Source: Brenneria goodwinii (GTDB lineage: Bacteria > Pseudomonadota > Gammaproteobacteria > Enterobacterales > Enterobacteriaceae). From it: DNA of 64,000 nucleotides. Location of the stretch: NCBI RefSeq assembly GCF_002291445.1, contig NZ_CP014137.1, positions 930,001 through 994,000 of the forward strand, given 5' to 3'. A program made the position numbers and the translations under genes. Below are positions 51,934-60,693 of the stretch, piece by piece. Position 1 is the first letter of the stretch. Each line of letters begins with the position of its first letter. The notes beneath the pieces were generated by a model. It worked only from the letters and a program-made list of their open reading frames with translations. It made no database searches and was not told the origin of the DNA.

Positions 51934-52264
51934 TTTTTCTTCTCCAGATGATGTGCATTTATTACCCCAGCCGCCATTTCTGGCCTTTGTATAACCATCA
52001 CAAATGAACGCTAGCAGATCACTTGAATCAATCAAATGTTCAGTGGGTGTATTTGTGATCATGGTCGTGATTTGATGAATAAAGCTATTTTTTGCGTATT
52101 TCCCCCTTTTTAAGCCGCGTTTTTCTTGCTAAACATTATTACATGCGAACATGTAGTGAACTTTAGTTCGGTTTTGCGATCGGGAATCCCAGCCCAAACC
52201 AATCACATGAGCAATTACTGATCATAAGTTCAATGCGAACACTGTAATCCATGAGGTAAAAAAT
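51934..52264. promoter_or_regulatory. Divergent regulatory region of the tetrulose locus
   Basis: No gene in 331 bases. It separates the minus-strand kinase from the plus-strand RpiB gene. Candidate operator elements are AATGTTCA (52035-52042), ACATGCGAACATGT (52141-52154), GAAC-TTTA-GTTC (52158-52169) and GTTCAATGCGAAC (about 52228-52240). A GTGATCATGGTCGTGA sequence near 52055 is CRP-like but weak. Confidence 0.5.
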
Positions 52265-52744
52265 ATGTTGAAAGTCGCAATCGGTGCGGATGACGCCGCT
52301 ACCGGACTTAAAAACCTGGTGAAAGAACATCTGGAACAGAGAGATATTGAGGTCGTCGACTTTAGCCACGACGTGGCAGGCAATGACCAAATTTATCCGG
52401 ACATCGCCTTCAATCTGGCTTCTGCGATACGCGAGGGCACATTTGAGCGCGGGATTTTGTTTTGCGGTACCGGTATCGGTATGGCGATTGTGGCCAATAA
52501 AGTTCCCGGCGTTCGTGCGGCGCAATGTCATGACGTTTACTCGGCCGAGCGCGCCCGCAAAAGCAACAATGCGCAAATCATGACGCTGGGCGCTCGCGTG
52601 GTGGGGAGCGAGCTGGCGTTAATGCTGGTCGACGCCTGGCTTGCCGCCGAGTTTGAAGCCGGGCGTTCCGGGCCGAAGGTGAAACGTATCGATTATTACG
52701 AAACGCTCATTCACCCGGACGATGCGGCCCGAGTAGATAAATAA
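52265..52744 (+). CDS. RpiB-family sugar-phosphate isomerase
   Basis: A 159-residue RpiB/LacA-fold protein. Cys67 in LFCGTGIGMAIVANK is the usual acid/base residue, and the CHDVYSAERARKSNNAQIMTLGARVVG region is intact. The early DH motif of ribose-5-phosphate isomerase is replaced by ADDAA, which fits the tetrose-specific branch (D-erythrulose-4-phosphate isomerases). It starts the plus-strand operon of the locus, followed after 13 bases by transaldolase. Confidence 0.82.
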   Translation: MLKVAIGADDAATGLKNLVKEHLEQRDIEVVDFSHDVAGNDQIYPDIAFNLASAIREGTFERGILFCGTGIGMAIVANKVPGVRAAQCHDVYSAERARKSNNAQIMTLGARVVGSELALMLVDAWLAAEFEAGRSGPKVKRIDYYETLIHPDDAARVDK

Positions 52745-52757
52745 AGGAGCCATCGCG

Positions 52758-53738
52758 ATGACTATTCTGGAAAAACTCAAAGAAGTGACGACTGTCGTTG
52801 CGGACAGCGGCGATATTACCGCTATTCGCGAATATCATCCGGAAGACGCGACGACTAATCCGTCACTCATTTTGAAAGCCACCGCGCAGCCGCTTTATCG
52901 CCCGCTCATCGAGCAGGCCATTGCGTGGGCCTGCGCGCAGGGCGGCACGGCGCAGACGCGCCTGATCAACGCCAGCGATAAACTGGCGGTTAACATTGGC
53001 CTGGAATTGCTGCGCCAGGTGCCGGGCAAAGTCTCTACCGAAGTTGACGCCCGCCTCTCCTTTGATCGTGGTTTATGCGTGGCAAAAGCGCGCAAGCTGA
53101 TTCGTCTGTATGAAGAAGAAGGTATCGATCGCTCTCGCGTGCTGATCAAACTGGCATCGACCTGGCAGGGGATCAAAGCGGCGGAAGAGCTGGAGCGTGA
53201 AGGCATCCACTGTAACCTGACGCTGCTATTTTCATTTGCGCAAGCGCGCGCCTGTGCCGAAGCGGGCGTATGGCTGATTTCACCGTTTGTCGGGCGAATA
53301 TACGACTGGTATCGCGAGCATAATCTGCTGGGAGATGAAGACCCGCAAAACGATCCGGGCGTTATCTCCGTCCGCAATATATATGATTACTACAAGAAAC
53401 ACCGTTACCCGACGGTGATTATGGGCGCGAGCTTCCGTAAAACGGAACAGATTATCGCTCTGGCCGGATGCGATCGCCTGACAATTGCCCCCGCGCTGTT
53501 GGAAAAGCTCAACCAGATGGACGGCGATCTCGCTGTTGCGCTGGTGCCTCCGCTGAAAGGCGAGATACCGCCGTCGCCGCTGACCGAAGCAGAGTTTTAC
53601 TGGCTGCACAATCAGGATCCGATGGCTGTCGATAAGCTGGCTGAAGGTATCCGTTTATTTGCTCAGGATCAGGAGAAACTGGAATCGATGCTGAGCGAAC
53701 TGCTGGCAAAACAGGAGGCGGCGAATGTCATCGCGTAA
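52758..53738 (+). CDS. tal: Transaldolase
   Basis: A 326-residue class I transaldolase close to E. coli TalA/TalB. Lys131 in LIKLASTWQG is the Schiff-base lysine. STEVDARLSFD and GASFRKTEQIIALAGCDRLTIAP are also family blocks. It would use erythrose-4-phosphate, which fits a tetrose pathway that feeds the pentose phosphate cycle. AAAGGAG precedes the ATG. The end overlaps the transketolase start by 14 bases. Confidence 0.93.
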   Translation: MTILEKLKEVTTVVADSGDITAIREYHPEDATTNPSLILKATAQPLYRPLIEQAIAWACAQGGTAQTRLINASDKLAVNIGLELLRQVPGKVSTEVDARLSFDRGLCVAKARKLIRLYEEEGIDRSRVLIKLASTWQGIKAAEELEREGIHCNLTLLFSFAQARACAEAGVWLISPFVGRIYDWYREHNLLGDEDPQNDPGVISVRNIYDYYKKHRYPTVIMGASFRKTEQIIALAGCDRLTIAPALLEKLNQMDGDLAVALVPPLKGEIPPSPLTEAEFYWLHNQDPMAVDKLAEGIRLFAQDQEKLESMLSELLAKQEAANVIA

Positions 53739-55245
53739 GACGCTGGCTAATGCTATTCGTGCGCTGAGCATGGATGCAGTACAGAAAGCCAAATCCGGCC
53801 ACCCGGGCGCGCCGATGGGGATGGCCGACATTGCCGAGGTGCTGTGGCGTGATTTCCTGAACCACAATCCGCACAACCCGTCCTGGGCCGATCGTGACCG
53901 CTTCGTGTTGTCCAACGGTCACGGCTCCATGCTGATTTACAGCCTGCTGCACCTCACCGGCTATGACCTGCCGATGTCTGAGCTGAAAAACTTCCGCCAG
54001 TTGCACTCCAGAACGCCGGGACACCCGGAAGTGGGTTACACCGCCGGAGTGGAAACCACCACCGGGCCGTTGGGGCAGGGGATTGCCAACGCGGTGGGGA
54101 TGGCGATTGCCGAAAAAACGCTGGCGGCGCAGTTCAACCGTCCGGGCCACGACATCGTCGATCACTTTACTTACGCCTTTATGGGCGACGGCTGCATGAT
54201 GGAAGGCATCTCGCACGAGGTGTGCTCGCTGGCCGGTACGCTGAAGCTGGGTAAACTGGTGGCGTTCTACGATGACAACGGTATCTCCATCGATGGTCAC
54301 GTTGAGGACTGGTTTACCGACGACACGGCGCAGCGTTTCGAAGCCTACGGCTGGCACGTGGTGCGCGGTATTGACGGCCACGATACTGAAGTGATTAAAC
54401 GTGCGCTAGAAGCGGCCCGCGCGGTGACCGAAAAACCGTCGCTGCTGATGTGCAAAACCATCATCGGTTTAGGTTCGCCGAACAAGGCCGGCACCCATGA
54501 CGCCCACGGCGCGCCGCTGGGCGACGCGGAAATCGCTCTGACCCGTGAAGCGCTGGGCTGGAACCACGCGCCGTTCGAGATCCCGTCTGACATCTACGCG
54601 CAGTGGGATGCGAAAGAAGCCGGCCAGGCGAAAGAAGCGGCCTGGAATGAGAAATTCGCGGCCTATGCGAAGGCGTTCCCGCAGGAAGCGGTTGAATTTA
54701 CCCGCCGTATGGAGGGTGACATGCCGGCTGACTTCGACGCGAAAGCGAACGAATTCATCGCTAAGCTGCAGGCTAATCCGGCGAAAATCGCCAGCCGTAA
54801 AGCATCTCAGAATGCGCTTGAAGCGTTCGGTCCCTGGCTTCCTGAGTTCCTCGGCGGTTCCGCTGACCTGGCGCCGTCTAACCTGACCCTGTGGTCCGGT
54901 TCTAAGCCGATTAACGAAGATACCGCGGGTAACTACATCCATTACGGTGTGCGCGAGTTCGGTATGACCGCTATCGCGAACGGTATCTCCCTGCATGGCG
55001 GTTTTCTGCCGTACACCTCCACCTTCCTGATGTTCGTGGAATATGCCCGCAACGCGGTGCGTATGGCGGCGCTGATGAAACAGCGTCAGGTGATGGTCTA
55101 CAACTGGTACAAATACGTGGGCCTGAACGGCGCCATCGTGGGGATGACCACTTTCGGTGAGTCGGCTCCGGCAGAGCAACTGTTCGCGCTGTACGGTTTT
55201 ACGGTAGAAAACGTGGTGGAAAAAGCGAAAGCGTTGCTGACGTAA
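53725..55245 (+). CDS. tkt: Transketolase with an internal in-frame deletion
   Basis: A 506-residue protein that follows E. coli TktA/TktB from the N-terminus (DAVQKAKSGHPGAPMGMADI) to KQRQVMVY. It then jumps directly to NWYKYVGLNGAIVGMTTFGES near the normal C-terminus. About 155-160 residues are missing, including the end of the pyrimidine domain and most of the C-terminal domain with the THDSIGLGEDGPTHQP segment. The ThDP motif of the first domain (GDGCMMEGISHE) and the activating Glu in REFGMTAIANG remain. The frame is preserved at the junction. The protein is probably inactive or altered; the flanking genes are intact. Confidence 0.88.
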   Translation: MSSRKTLANAIRALSMDAVQKAKSGHPGAPMGMADIAEVLWRDFLNHNPHNPSWADRDRFVLSNGHGSMLIYSLLHLTGYDLPMSELKNFRQLHSRTPGHPEVGYTAGVETTTGPLGQGIANAVGMAIAEKTLAAQFNRPGHDIVDHFTYAFMGDGCMMEGISHEVCSLAGTLKLGKLVAFYDDNGISIDGHVEDWFTDDTAQRFEAYGWHVVRGIDGHDTEVIKRALEAARAVTEKPSLLMCKTIIGLGSPNKAGTHDAHGAPLGDAEIALTREALGWNHAPFEIPSDIYAQWDAKEAGQAKEAAWNEKFAAYAKAFPQEAVEFTRRMEGDMPADFDAKANEFIAKLQANPAKIASRKASQNALEAFGPWLPEFLGGSADLAPSNLTLWSGSKPINEDTAGNYIHYGVREFGMTAIANGISLHGGFLPYTSTFLMFVEYARNAVRMAALMKQRQVMVYNWYKYVGLNGAIVGMTTFGESAPAEQLFALYGFTVENVVEKAKALLT

Positions 55246-55274
55246 GTCAGCCTCCGATCGCTCTGGATGCAGAT

Positions 55275-55306
55275 ATCCTGATAAACACGGGCTGATTTAT
55301 CAGGAT
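55275..55306. terminator. Hairpin between transketolase and the TIM-barrel gene
   Basis: ATCCTGATAAA and TTTATCAGGAT form an 11-bp perfect stem with a 10-base loop. No T-run follows, so it may be an attenuator or RNA-stabilising element instead of a classical terminator. Confidence 0.45.
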
Positions 55307-55364
55307 GGCAAAGCAAGAAACATAACGCTGGCAGCCCTGTTACGATAAGTAAGGAAGGATCAGC

Positions 55365-56219
55365 ATGAACAAGCTTGTGATTGGAGTGAATACCGCGATG
55401 TTCGATGGTCTGGAAACGGACGTCGCTTTTAGTACGATAAAAAAAGCCGGATTTCGTTATGTAGAACTGGCCTACAACCAGGGCTACGTTGGCGATATGC
55501 CGCCAGCGCTTTTTGGTGAAGACAACGCCCGGCATATTCGTGAACAGCTGGAAAAACACCAGCTACGCACTCACTCGCTGGGGGCGACGATGAATATCGG
55601 GGCCGTGGATGCGGTTGCCGAATTTAGCCGCCGTATCCGCTTCGCCAATATGATTGGCGCAAAATGGATAAATATCTGTGTCGGCAGAAGCGCCGATCGG
55701 GCGCGGATTATCGCGAATCTGCGCGAACTCGCACCTATTGCCAGTGAAAATGGGTGCGTTATCTGCCTGGAAAACGGCGGCGATCCGAATTATGACGTTT
55801 TTCGTTTGGCCGACGATGGCTTTGCGCTGCTGGAAGCCGTCGGTAGCCCGGCGGTGGCTTTCAACGTTGATGCGGGTAATATCGTTTCGCTTTGCCCTGA
55901 CGTGGATCCTATCGAACAGGCTATTGCTATGTTGCCGGGGGCGCAGCACTGCCATCTGAAAGATTTGCAAGTTTGCGATGGCGAAGTGCATTTCACGCCG
56001 ATGGGGTATGGGCAACTGAATTATGTTCCGATGCTGAAAGAGCTGGCCGCCCTTGCTATTCCCTGTAGCCTGGAAATTCCGTTACGAATGCATCGCCAGC
56101 GCGACAGCTATCCTGTGCGCGGCGATTCGCCCATTGATCCAGCGCGGAGCCTTGAGGTACTGATTCAGTCTCGCGAGATGCTGGAAAAATGGCTTGGTTA
56201 CGCTTTGCATGATGAGTAA
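55365..56219 (+). CDS. Sugar isomerase/epimerase of the xylose isomerase-like TIM-barrel family
   Basis: A 284-residue protein. GVNTAMFDGLETD at the N-terminus, VICLENGGDPNYD (Glu), AFNVDAGNIVS (Asp), CHLKDLQ (His) and CSLEIPLRM (Glu) supply the metal-site residues of this fold. AAGGAAGG precedes the ATG. It is placed between the transketolase and a sugar-acid-type MFS transporter. It may isomerise the imported sugar; apiose, tetrose or hydroxy-acid substrates are all conceivable. Confidence 0.75.
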   Translation: MNKLVIGVNTAMFDGLETDVAFSTIKKAGFRYVELAYNQGYVGDMPPALFGEDNARHIREQLEKHQLRTHSLGATMNIGAVDAVAEFSRRIRFANMIGAKWINICVGRSADRARIIANLRELAPIASENGCVICLENGGDPNYDVFRLADDGFALLEAVGSPAVAFNVDAGNIVSLCPDVDPIEQAIAMLPGAQHCHLKDLQVCDGEVHFTPMGYGQLNYVPMLKELAALAIPCSLEIPLRMHRQRDSYPVRGDSPIDPARSLEVLIQSREMLEKWLGYALHDE

Positions 56220-56521
56220 ATAAAAATCGCGCCTGAGATTAAATTCTTCGCAAAAAATGCGAGCTTATGGGCGCAATATTTTCTCTTTGAATATCGGAGG
56301 TTATTTTTTCATACATTGAGAAGGGTATGAAAACCAAGCGGTTATGGTCCTGGGAAATTATGGAAAATGGAATAATCCATATTGTGTGATTAATATAAGT
56401 TAACTAGCTGTTCTTTTGTTCAAATAAATTAAAACTTGTAACTAATGTTCATAGATTACTTAAGCTTCATTAATTAATTGCGTTTTATTTTCTTAACGAT
56501 TTTTAAAACTGAAGGTTAATT
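56220..56521. promoter_or_regulatory. AT-rich promoter region of the MFS gene
   Basis: No gene in about 300 AT-rich bases. TTGTTCAA (56416-56423) and AATGTTCA (56444-56451) resemble the half-sites found before the SorC gene and the kinase gene, pointing to common control. Confidence 0.45.
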
Positions 56522-57844
56522 ATGTCTGACTCTACATTGATTCCATCACCAAATACAAAGAAGCCAACGAATTACCGCTGGGTTATCTTTGCAACGATGT
56601 TCTTCTTATTAGCCGTCAACCTGATGGATCGTATTACATTATCTATCGGGATGCCCTATATAAAAGAGGAATTTGATCTTTCACCTACCACTCAAGGTTT
56701 GATTCTTAGTAGTTTTTTTTGGTCTTACGCCCTGCTACAGGTACCGGGAGGTTGGTTACTGGATCGCTACGGCCCACGTAAAGTTATCACCGGCGCGCTG
56801 TTTGGCTGGGGGTTCTTCCAGGCCATTATCGGTCTGGCGACCGGCGGGATTAGCCTGATTCTTGCCCGTATCGGCTTGGGCGCAATGGAAGCGCCGGTTT
56901 CTCCCAGCGGCGCAAAACTGAGCTCCACCTGGCTGACGCAGTCGGAAAGGGGCCGCGGTGCGGTTATCATGGATTCCGGTAGCCCACTGGGCGTGGCGGT
57001 TGGCGGCATCATTGTCGCACACCTGATTGTGCTGCTGGACTCCTGGCGCATCACCTTCGTACTGGTCGGGATCTTTACCATGCTGCTGGGCTTTCTCGCA
57101 TGGAGAGTTCTGCGCGACCGCCCCTCCGATCATCCCAAAGTGGATCAAAAAGAGGTGGAGTACATTGCCGCAGGTAACGTCAATAGCGCCACGGGAGTGG
57201 ATGACTCCACGCCGACGAAAGGGCTGGGAATCAGCTGGTTTACCATGGTTGCCATCATGATTGGCCGCGCATCGTGGGGCATGGTGTACTGGGGATTGTT
57301 GACCTGGGGGCCGAGCTATCTGGCGCAGGCGCAAGGTCTGCAACTGGCCTCTATCGGTAACTCCACGTTCCTGATCTTTATCATGGGTACGCTGGGCTGC
57401 TTGTTTAGCGGTTTCTTCGTTGACTTCCTGGTGAAAAAAGGCGTCAGCCATAACGTGTCGCTGAAAAGCCTGCTTTCCGTATCAGGCATCGTCGGCCTGG
57501 GCGTGCTGTATGCCCTGTCGACGGTCACCAACCCCGATCTTGCCGTTGGTCTGCTCTCCGTCGCGGCATTCTTTATGATGTTCGGCAGCCTGTACTGGAG
57601 CTTCCCGGCCATCCTGGCGCCGAAAGATCGCGTAGGTCTGGTTGGTGGGCTGATGAATATGGCTAACAGCTGCGCCGGAATTCTGGTGCCCATCCTGGTT
57701 GGCGTTATTCTACAGGCTACTGGTAGCTATGAAAGTGTATTGCTCTATTTCGCCATCTGTGCCGGGTGCTATACCCTCGGAACACTGTGCATTAACTTCA
57801 ATAAATTGCCGATTAAAAACGGCCAATTATCGTTCCAGAAATAA
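56522..57844 (+). CDS. MFS transporter of the anion:cation symporter family
   Basis: A 440-residue transporter with 12 helices. Features of the GudP/GarP/ExuT group are NLMDRITLSIGMPYIKEEF, LQVPGGWLLDRYGPRKV, EAPVSPSGAKLSSTWL and RGRGAVIMDSGSPLG. These carriers usually import sugar acids or related anions. AAGG is upstream of the ATG. It is followed by a 2-hydroxyacid dehydrogenase, so the substrate may be a hydroxy acid or aldonate. Confidence 0.87.
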   Translation: MSDSTLIPSPNTKKPTNYRWVIFATMFFLLAVNLMDRITLSIGMPYIKEEFDLSPTTQGLILSSFFWSYALLQVPGGWLLDRYGPRKVITGALFGWGFFQAIIGLATGGISLILARIGLGAMEAPVSPSGAKLSSTWLTQSERGRGAVIMDSGSPLGVAVGGIIVAHLIVLLDSWRITFVLVGIFTMLLGFLAWRVLRDRPSDHPKVDQKEVEYIAAGNVNSATGVDDSTPTKGLGISWFTMVAIMIGRASWGMVYWGLLTWGPSYLAQAQGLQLASIGNSTFLIFIMGTLGCLFSGFFVDFLVKKGVSHNVSLKSLLSVSGIVGLGVLYALSTVTNPDLAVGLLSVAAFFMMFGSLYWSFPAILAPKDRVGLVGGLMNMANSCAGILVPILVGVILQATGSYESVLLYFAICAGCYTLGTLCINFNKLPIKNGQLSFQK

Positions 57845-57905
57845 GGTGTCAAGAAGCATTGGGTTTCTGATGCGGACGAATAACTATTAAATACAGGATA
57901 CTGAT

Positions 57906-58844
57906 ATGTCAGTTATATTACGAGTGGAGAAAGTCCCGCAGGTGTTGGCGGAAGCGTTAGCGCTCGACCACACGTTGTATGAATACAGTCAATTGTCAGC
58001 AGAAGAATTACATGCCATCGCCGGGGAAATTCAGGTGATATTAGCCAGTGGGGAGTCGAAAGTTGAAGCCGCATTGATTAATCAATTGCCGCAATTAAAA
58101 TTAATCGCCGTATTTGGTGTCGGCTATGACGGCGTGGATATCCACGCCGCATTTGAACGGAATATTCAGGTCACTAACACACCGGATATTTTGACCGATG
58201 ATGTTGCTGATTTGGGTATGGCTTTGATGTTAAACGTATCAAGGAGAATTAACGGCGCGCAAAAATTTATTGAGCGCGGCGGCTGGCAGTCTGGATCTTA
58301 CCCACTGTCGACTAAAGTAAGCGGAGGGCGGTTAGGCATTGTTGGTTTTGGCCGCATTGGCCGTGCGGTCGCCAAAAGGGCGAAGGGTTTTGCCATGCGC
58401 ATTGCCTGTTTTGATCGGTATCCCGTTGAAAGCAGCAAGGTGACGTATTATCCCGATTTGGTTGAGCTGGCGAAAAATAGCGATGTGCTGATAGTGTGTG
58501 CGAGCGCGGGTAAAGATAGCATGAAGCTAATCAATCGCGACGTACTCGCGGCGCTTGGACCGAACGGTATTTTAATTAATATCGCCCGAGGCAGCGTGGT
58601 GGATGAAGACGCGCTGGCTGAGGCCATCACCCAGGGAACGATTGGCGGAGCGGGTCTGGATGTTTTCGCCAACGAACCCCACATACCGCAAGCGTTGCTT
58701 AATCGTGATGATGTGGTGGTCACGCCGCATGTTGGTAGCGCAACGCACGCAACGCGTACGGCGATGGCGAAACTGGTGATGGATAATATTGCGGCGTTTT
58801 ATTCCGGTCAGGCGTTGCTGACGCCGGTGCCGTGGCCGCGGTAA
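57906..58844 (+). CDS. D-isomer-specific 2-hydroxyacid dehydrogenase
   Basis: A 312-residue NAD(P)-dependent dehydrogenase of the glyoxylate/hydroxypyruvate reductase type. GIVGFGRIGRAVAKRA binds the cofactor. The catalytic Arg is in INIARGSVVDE, the Glu in GLDVFANEPH and the His in VVVTPHVGSATH. It lies 61 bases after the MFS gene, and a terminator follows directly. It would interconvert a 2-keto acid and the hydroxy acid brought in by the transporter. Confidence 0.88.
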   Translation: MSVILRVEKVPQVLAEALALDHTLYEYSQLSAEELHAIAGEIQVILASGESKVEAALINQLPQLKLIAVFGVGYDGVDIHAAFERNIQVTNTPDILTDDVADLGMALMLNVSRRINGAQKFIERGGWQSGSYPLSTKVSGGRLGIVGFGRIGRAVAKRAKGFAMRIACFDRYPVESSKVTYYPDLVELAKNSDVLIVCASAGKDSMKLINRDVLAALGPNGILINIARGSVVDEDALAEAITQGTIGGAGLDVFANEPHIPQALLNRDDVVVTPHVGSATHATRTAMAKLVMDNIAAFYSGQALLTPVPWPR

Positions 58845-58853
58845 GAGAAAATC

Positions 58854-58883
58854 GCCCGGTAGCGCAACGCTTACCGGGCTTTC
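58854..58883 (+). terminator. Terminator after the hydroxyacid dehydrogenase gene
   Basis: GCCCGGTA and TACCGGGC form a stem followed by TTTCG. It ends the plus-strand operon. Confidence 0.65.
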
Positions 58884-58927
58884 GCGCGTAAGTGCATCAG
58901 GTTTTTATTGGCGCGAACGCCAGCAAT

Positions 58928-58954
58928 TAAAAGGGGGCCCTTGCGGAGCCCCTT
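58928..58954 (-). terminator. Terminator after the minus-strand TIM-barrel gene
   Basis: Read on the minus strand, a GGGGCTCC...GGGCCCCC-type stem is followed by TTTTAATT. It ends the gene starting at 59875. Confidence 0.6.
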
Positions 58955-58972
58955 ACTGTATGCGCTGAGGTA

Positions 58973-59875
58973 TCAACGCAGCGCTTCGCGCCAGGCGCCT
59001 TGCAGAAACTCACGGCACTGCCGTTCGTTATCCCACAGGTCGTCCTGGTCAGTGGTGCGCATTTCGACGGCGAGGGAAATCGGGCCGAATTCCTTCGGCA
59101 GTTCAAGGTTCATCGCGGTTCTAATGATATGCGCAGCCGTAGCGGTAGTGAGGAATCCTGGCTCGCCGAACTTCATATGATAATCGCCATAGCCTTGCGC
59201 CTGCGGGTCAAGGATCGCGTTGGCGAGATGCAGCTGTGAAATTAGCGGCGCCGCCAGCGCCAGTGATTCAGCGAGATCTTCCTGATTCAGCGCGACGTGG
59301 GCGCTGTCCCAGGCGAGATACAGTTTCGGGCAGTCTGGCCGTAGCGCCTTCATCCACTCCACGGTTTCATCGGTAGGGCCAATCAACTGGCATTTGTGCG
59401 CAAAGCGATCGAGCGGCTCCACCTGCAACAGCATATTGTCATACTGACCGACGACTTCGCCGATGCGTACCAGCGCCTCACCAAAGCCCTTTTTCGCCTC
59501 GTCGCGGCGCGCATCGCCGGGATCGCCGCCGCTCACCAGCGAAAGTTTGCTCGTGCCGCATTCTGCTGCCAGCTGTACCAGCTCACAGGCGCGGCGAATG
59601 GATTTTTCGCGCAGCTCAGAGTCCAGACTGCTGAGGTTCAGATTGTCTTTGAGTAATTCGAACGTCAGCCACTGAGTCACGTTTAATTGGTTCTGTTCCG
59701 CCACCGTGCGGATGTTTTTGGCGATTTCCGGCTGATGAATAATACCGGTTTCAAAACCCCGGTAATAACCGATGTCGGCGATTTCGCGGATGACATGCAA
59801 AATCGCTTTTTCATCATTGGCGAGCGGAAAGAAAATCTCTGCAATGTGCGCGGAAGGATACAATGTGGTGGTCAT
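58973..59875 (-). CDS. Sugar isomerase/epimerase-like TIM-barrel protein
   Basis: A 300-residue AP-endonuclease-2/xylose isomerase-like barrel. Candidate metal-site residues are the Glu of LLQVEPLDRF, the Asp of YLAWDSAHVAL, the His of QLHLANA and the Glu of SLAVEMRT. The segment GYGDYHMKFGEPG is also conserved in this group. AGGAGG precedes the ATG. It is convergent with the hydroxyacid dehydrogenase. Substrate unknown; it belongs with the same locus by its shared TGAACA-type upstream sites. Confidence 0.75.
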   Translation of the reverse strand: MTTTLYPSAHIAEIFFPLANDEKAILHVIREIADIGYYRGFETGIIHQPEIAKNIRTVAEQNQLNVTQWLTFELLKDNLNLSSLDSELREKSIRRACELVQLAAECGTSKLSLVSGGDPGDARRDEAKKGFGEALVRIGEVVGQYDNMLLQVEPLDRFAHKCQLIGPTDETVEWMKALRPDCPKLYLAWDSAHVALNQEDLAESLALAAPLISQLHLANAILDPQAQGYGDYHMKFGEPGFLTTATAAHIIRTAMNLELPKEFGPISLAVEMRTTDQDDLWDNERQCREFLQGAWREALR

Positions 59876-60693
59876 AATAATATCGCTGCCTCCTCATGAG
59901 ATGGGAAAAAGTACGTCTGATGCGTGGTTGTGGTGCGTGTAAAAAAACTTCAGGGTGGAATGAACATTTTAATTTCTATTGAACATATGAACAAGCAGGG
60001 AACACCAGAAAATCCAGAAGTTTGACCTTGGTCGCACTTTACAACAGCGGAAGGTTTTGATTTCAACTCATTGAAAAAAAATTGTTTTGGCTTTTTTGAT
60101 GCTCGACGCGGGTGATCGCAAGGAATAAGGAATTAATTTTGAAGGTGATTCAATAGTTATATCATTGTTCAAATGATTGGGTTTGCTGTTTTGTTATTTT
60201 GAATGAGATGGGCAACATTGATTGATGAGGCAACACGGCAACCGGTGTCATTACGGCGGCACAAAGGCTTTCCGGCACGCACCCGGATCATTTGTCGGGC
60301 TGTTCCCAACAGTTTCAGCGCCGACTCATACTTTATCCGGTATCGCCACAGTAACTGGCGGAGCCGCCAGCTTGTGTTGTTAGCGTGTCTTATTTAACGC
60401 TATACGCGACGGATGATATTCCCCGCTAAAATATTGCCATATATTATGTCATTTTGTTGATTTGTTTTATTTTTCTTTACAAATTAAACACATCTATTTT
60501 CTTGACAAAATAACGCCGCTGTTTTTATCTTTGAGCAGGAAATGGTTGTTAATAGCGCATGCTGAAGAAATAAAGATTTTTATTACTTATTATGTCGTTA
60601 GCATTAAGGTTTATGATCTGTGGGATTTGATGAATGCACGAAACCTCTTATCCAGACAAGGTCACTGCAACAGTAATTAATGAGGTATTTTAA
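59876..60693. other. AT-rich intergenic region with repeated TGAACA sites
   Basis: About 820 bases with no supported gene. TGAACATT (59961-59968), TTGAACATATGAACAA (59979-59994) and TTGTTCAA (60165-60172) lie upstream of the minus-strand TIM-barrel gene. A GC-rich patch near 60230-60390 contrasts with its AT-rich surroundings and ends in a CTGGCG/CGCCAG hairpin; it may be a remnant. Confidence 0.45.
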
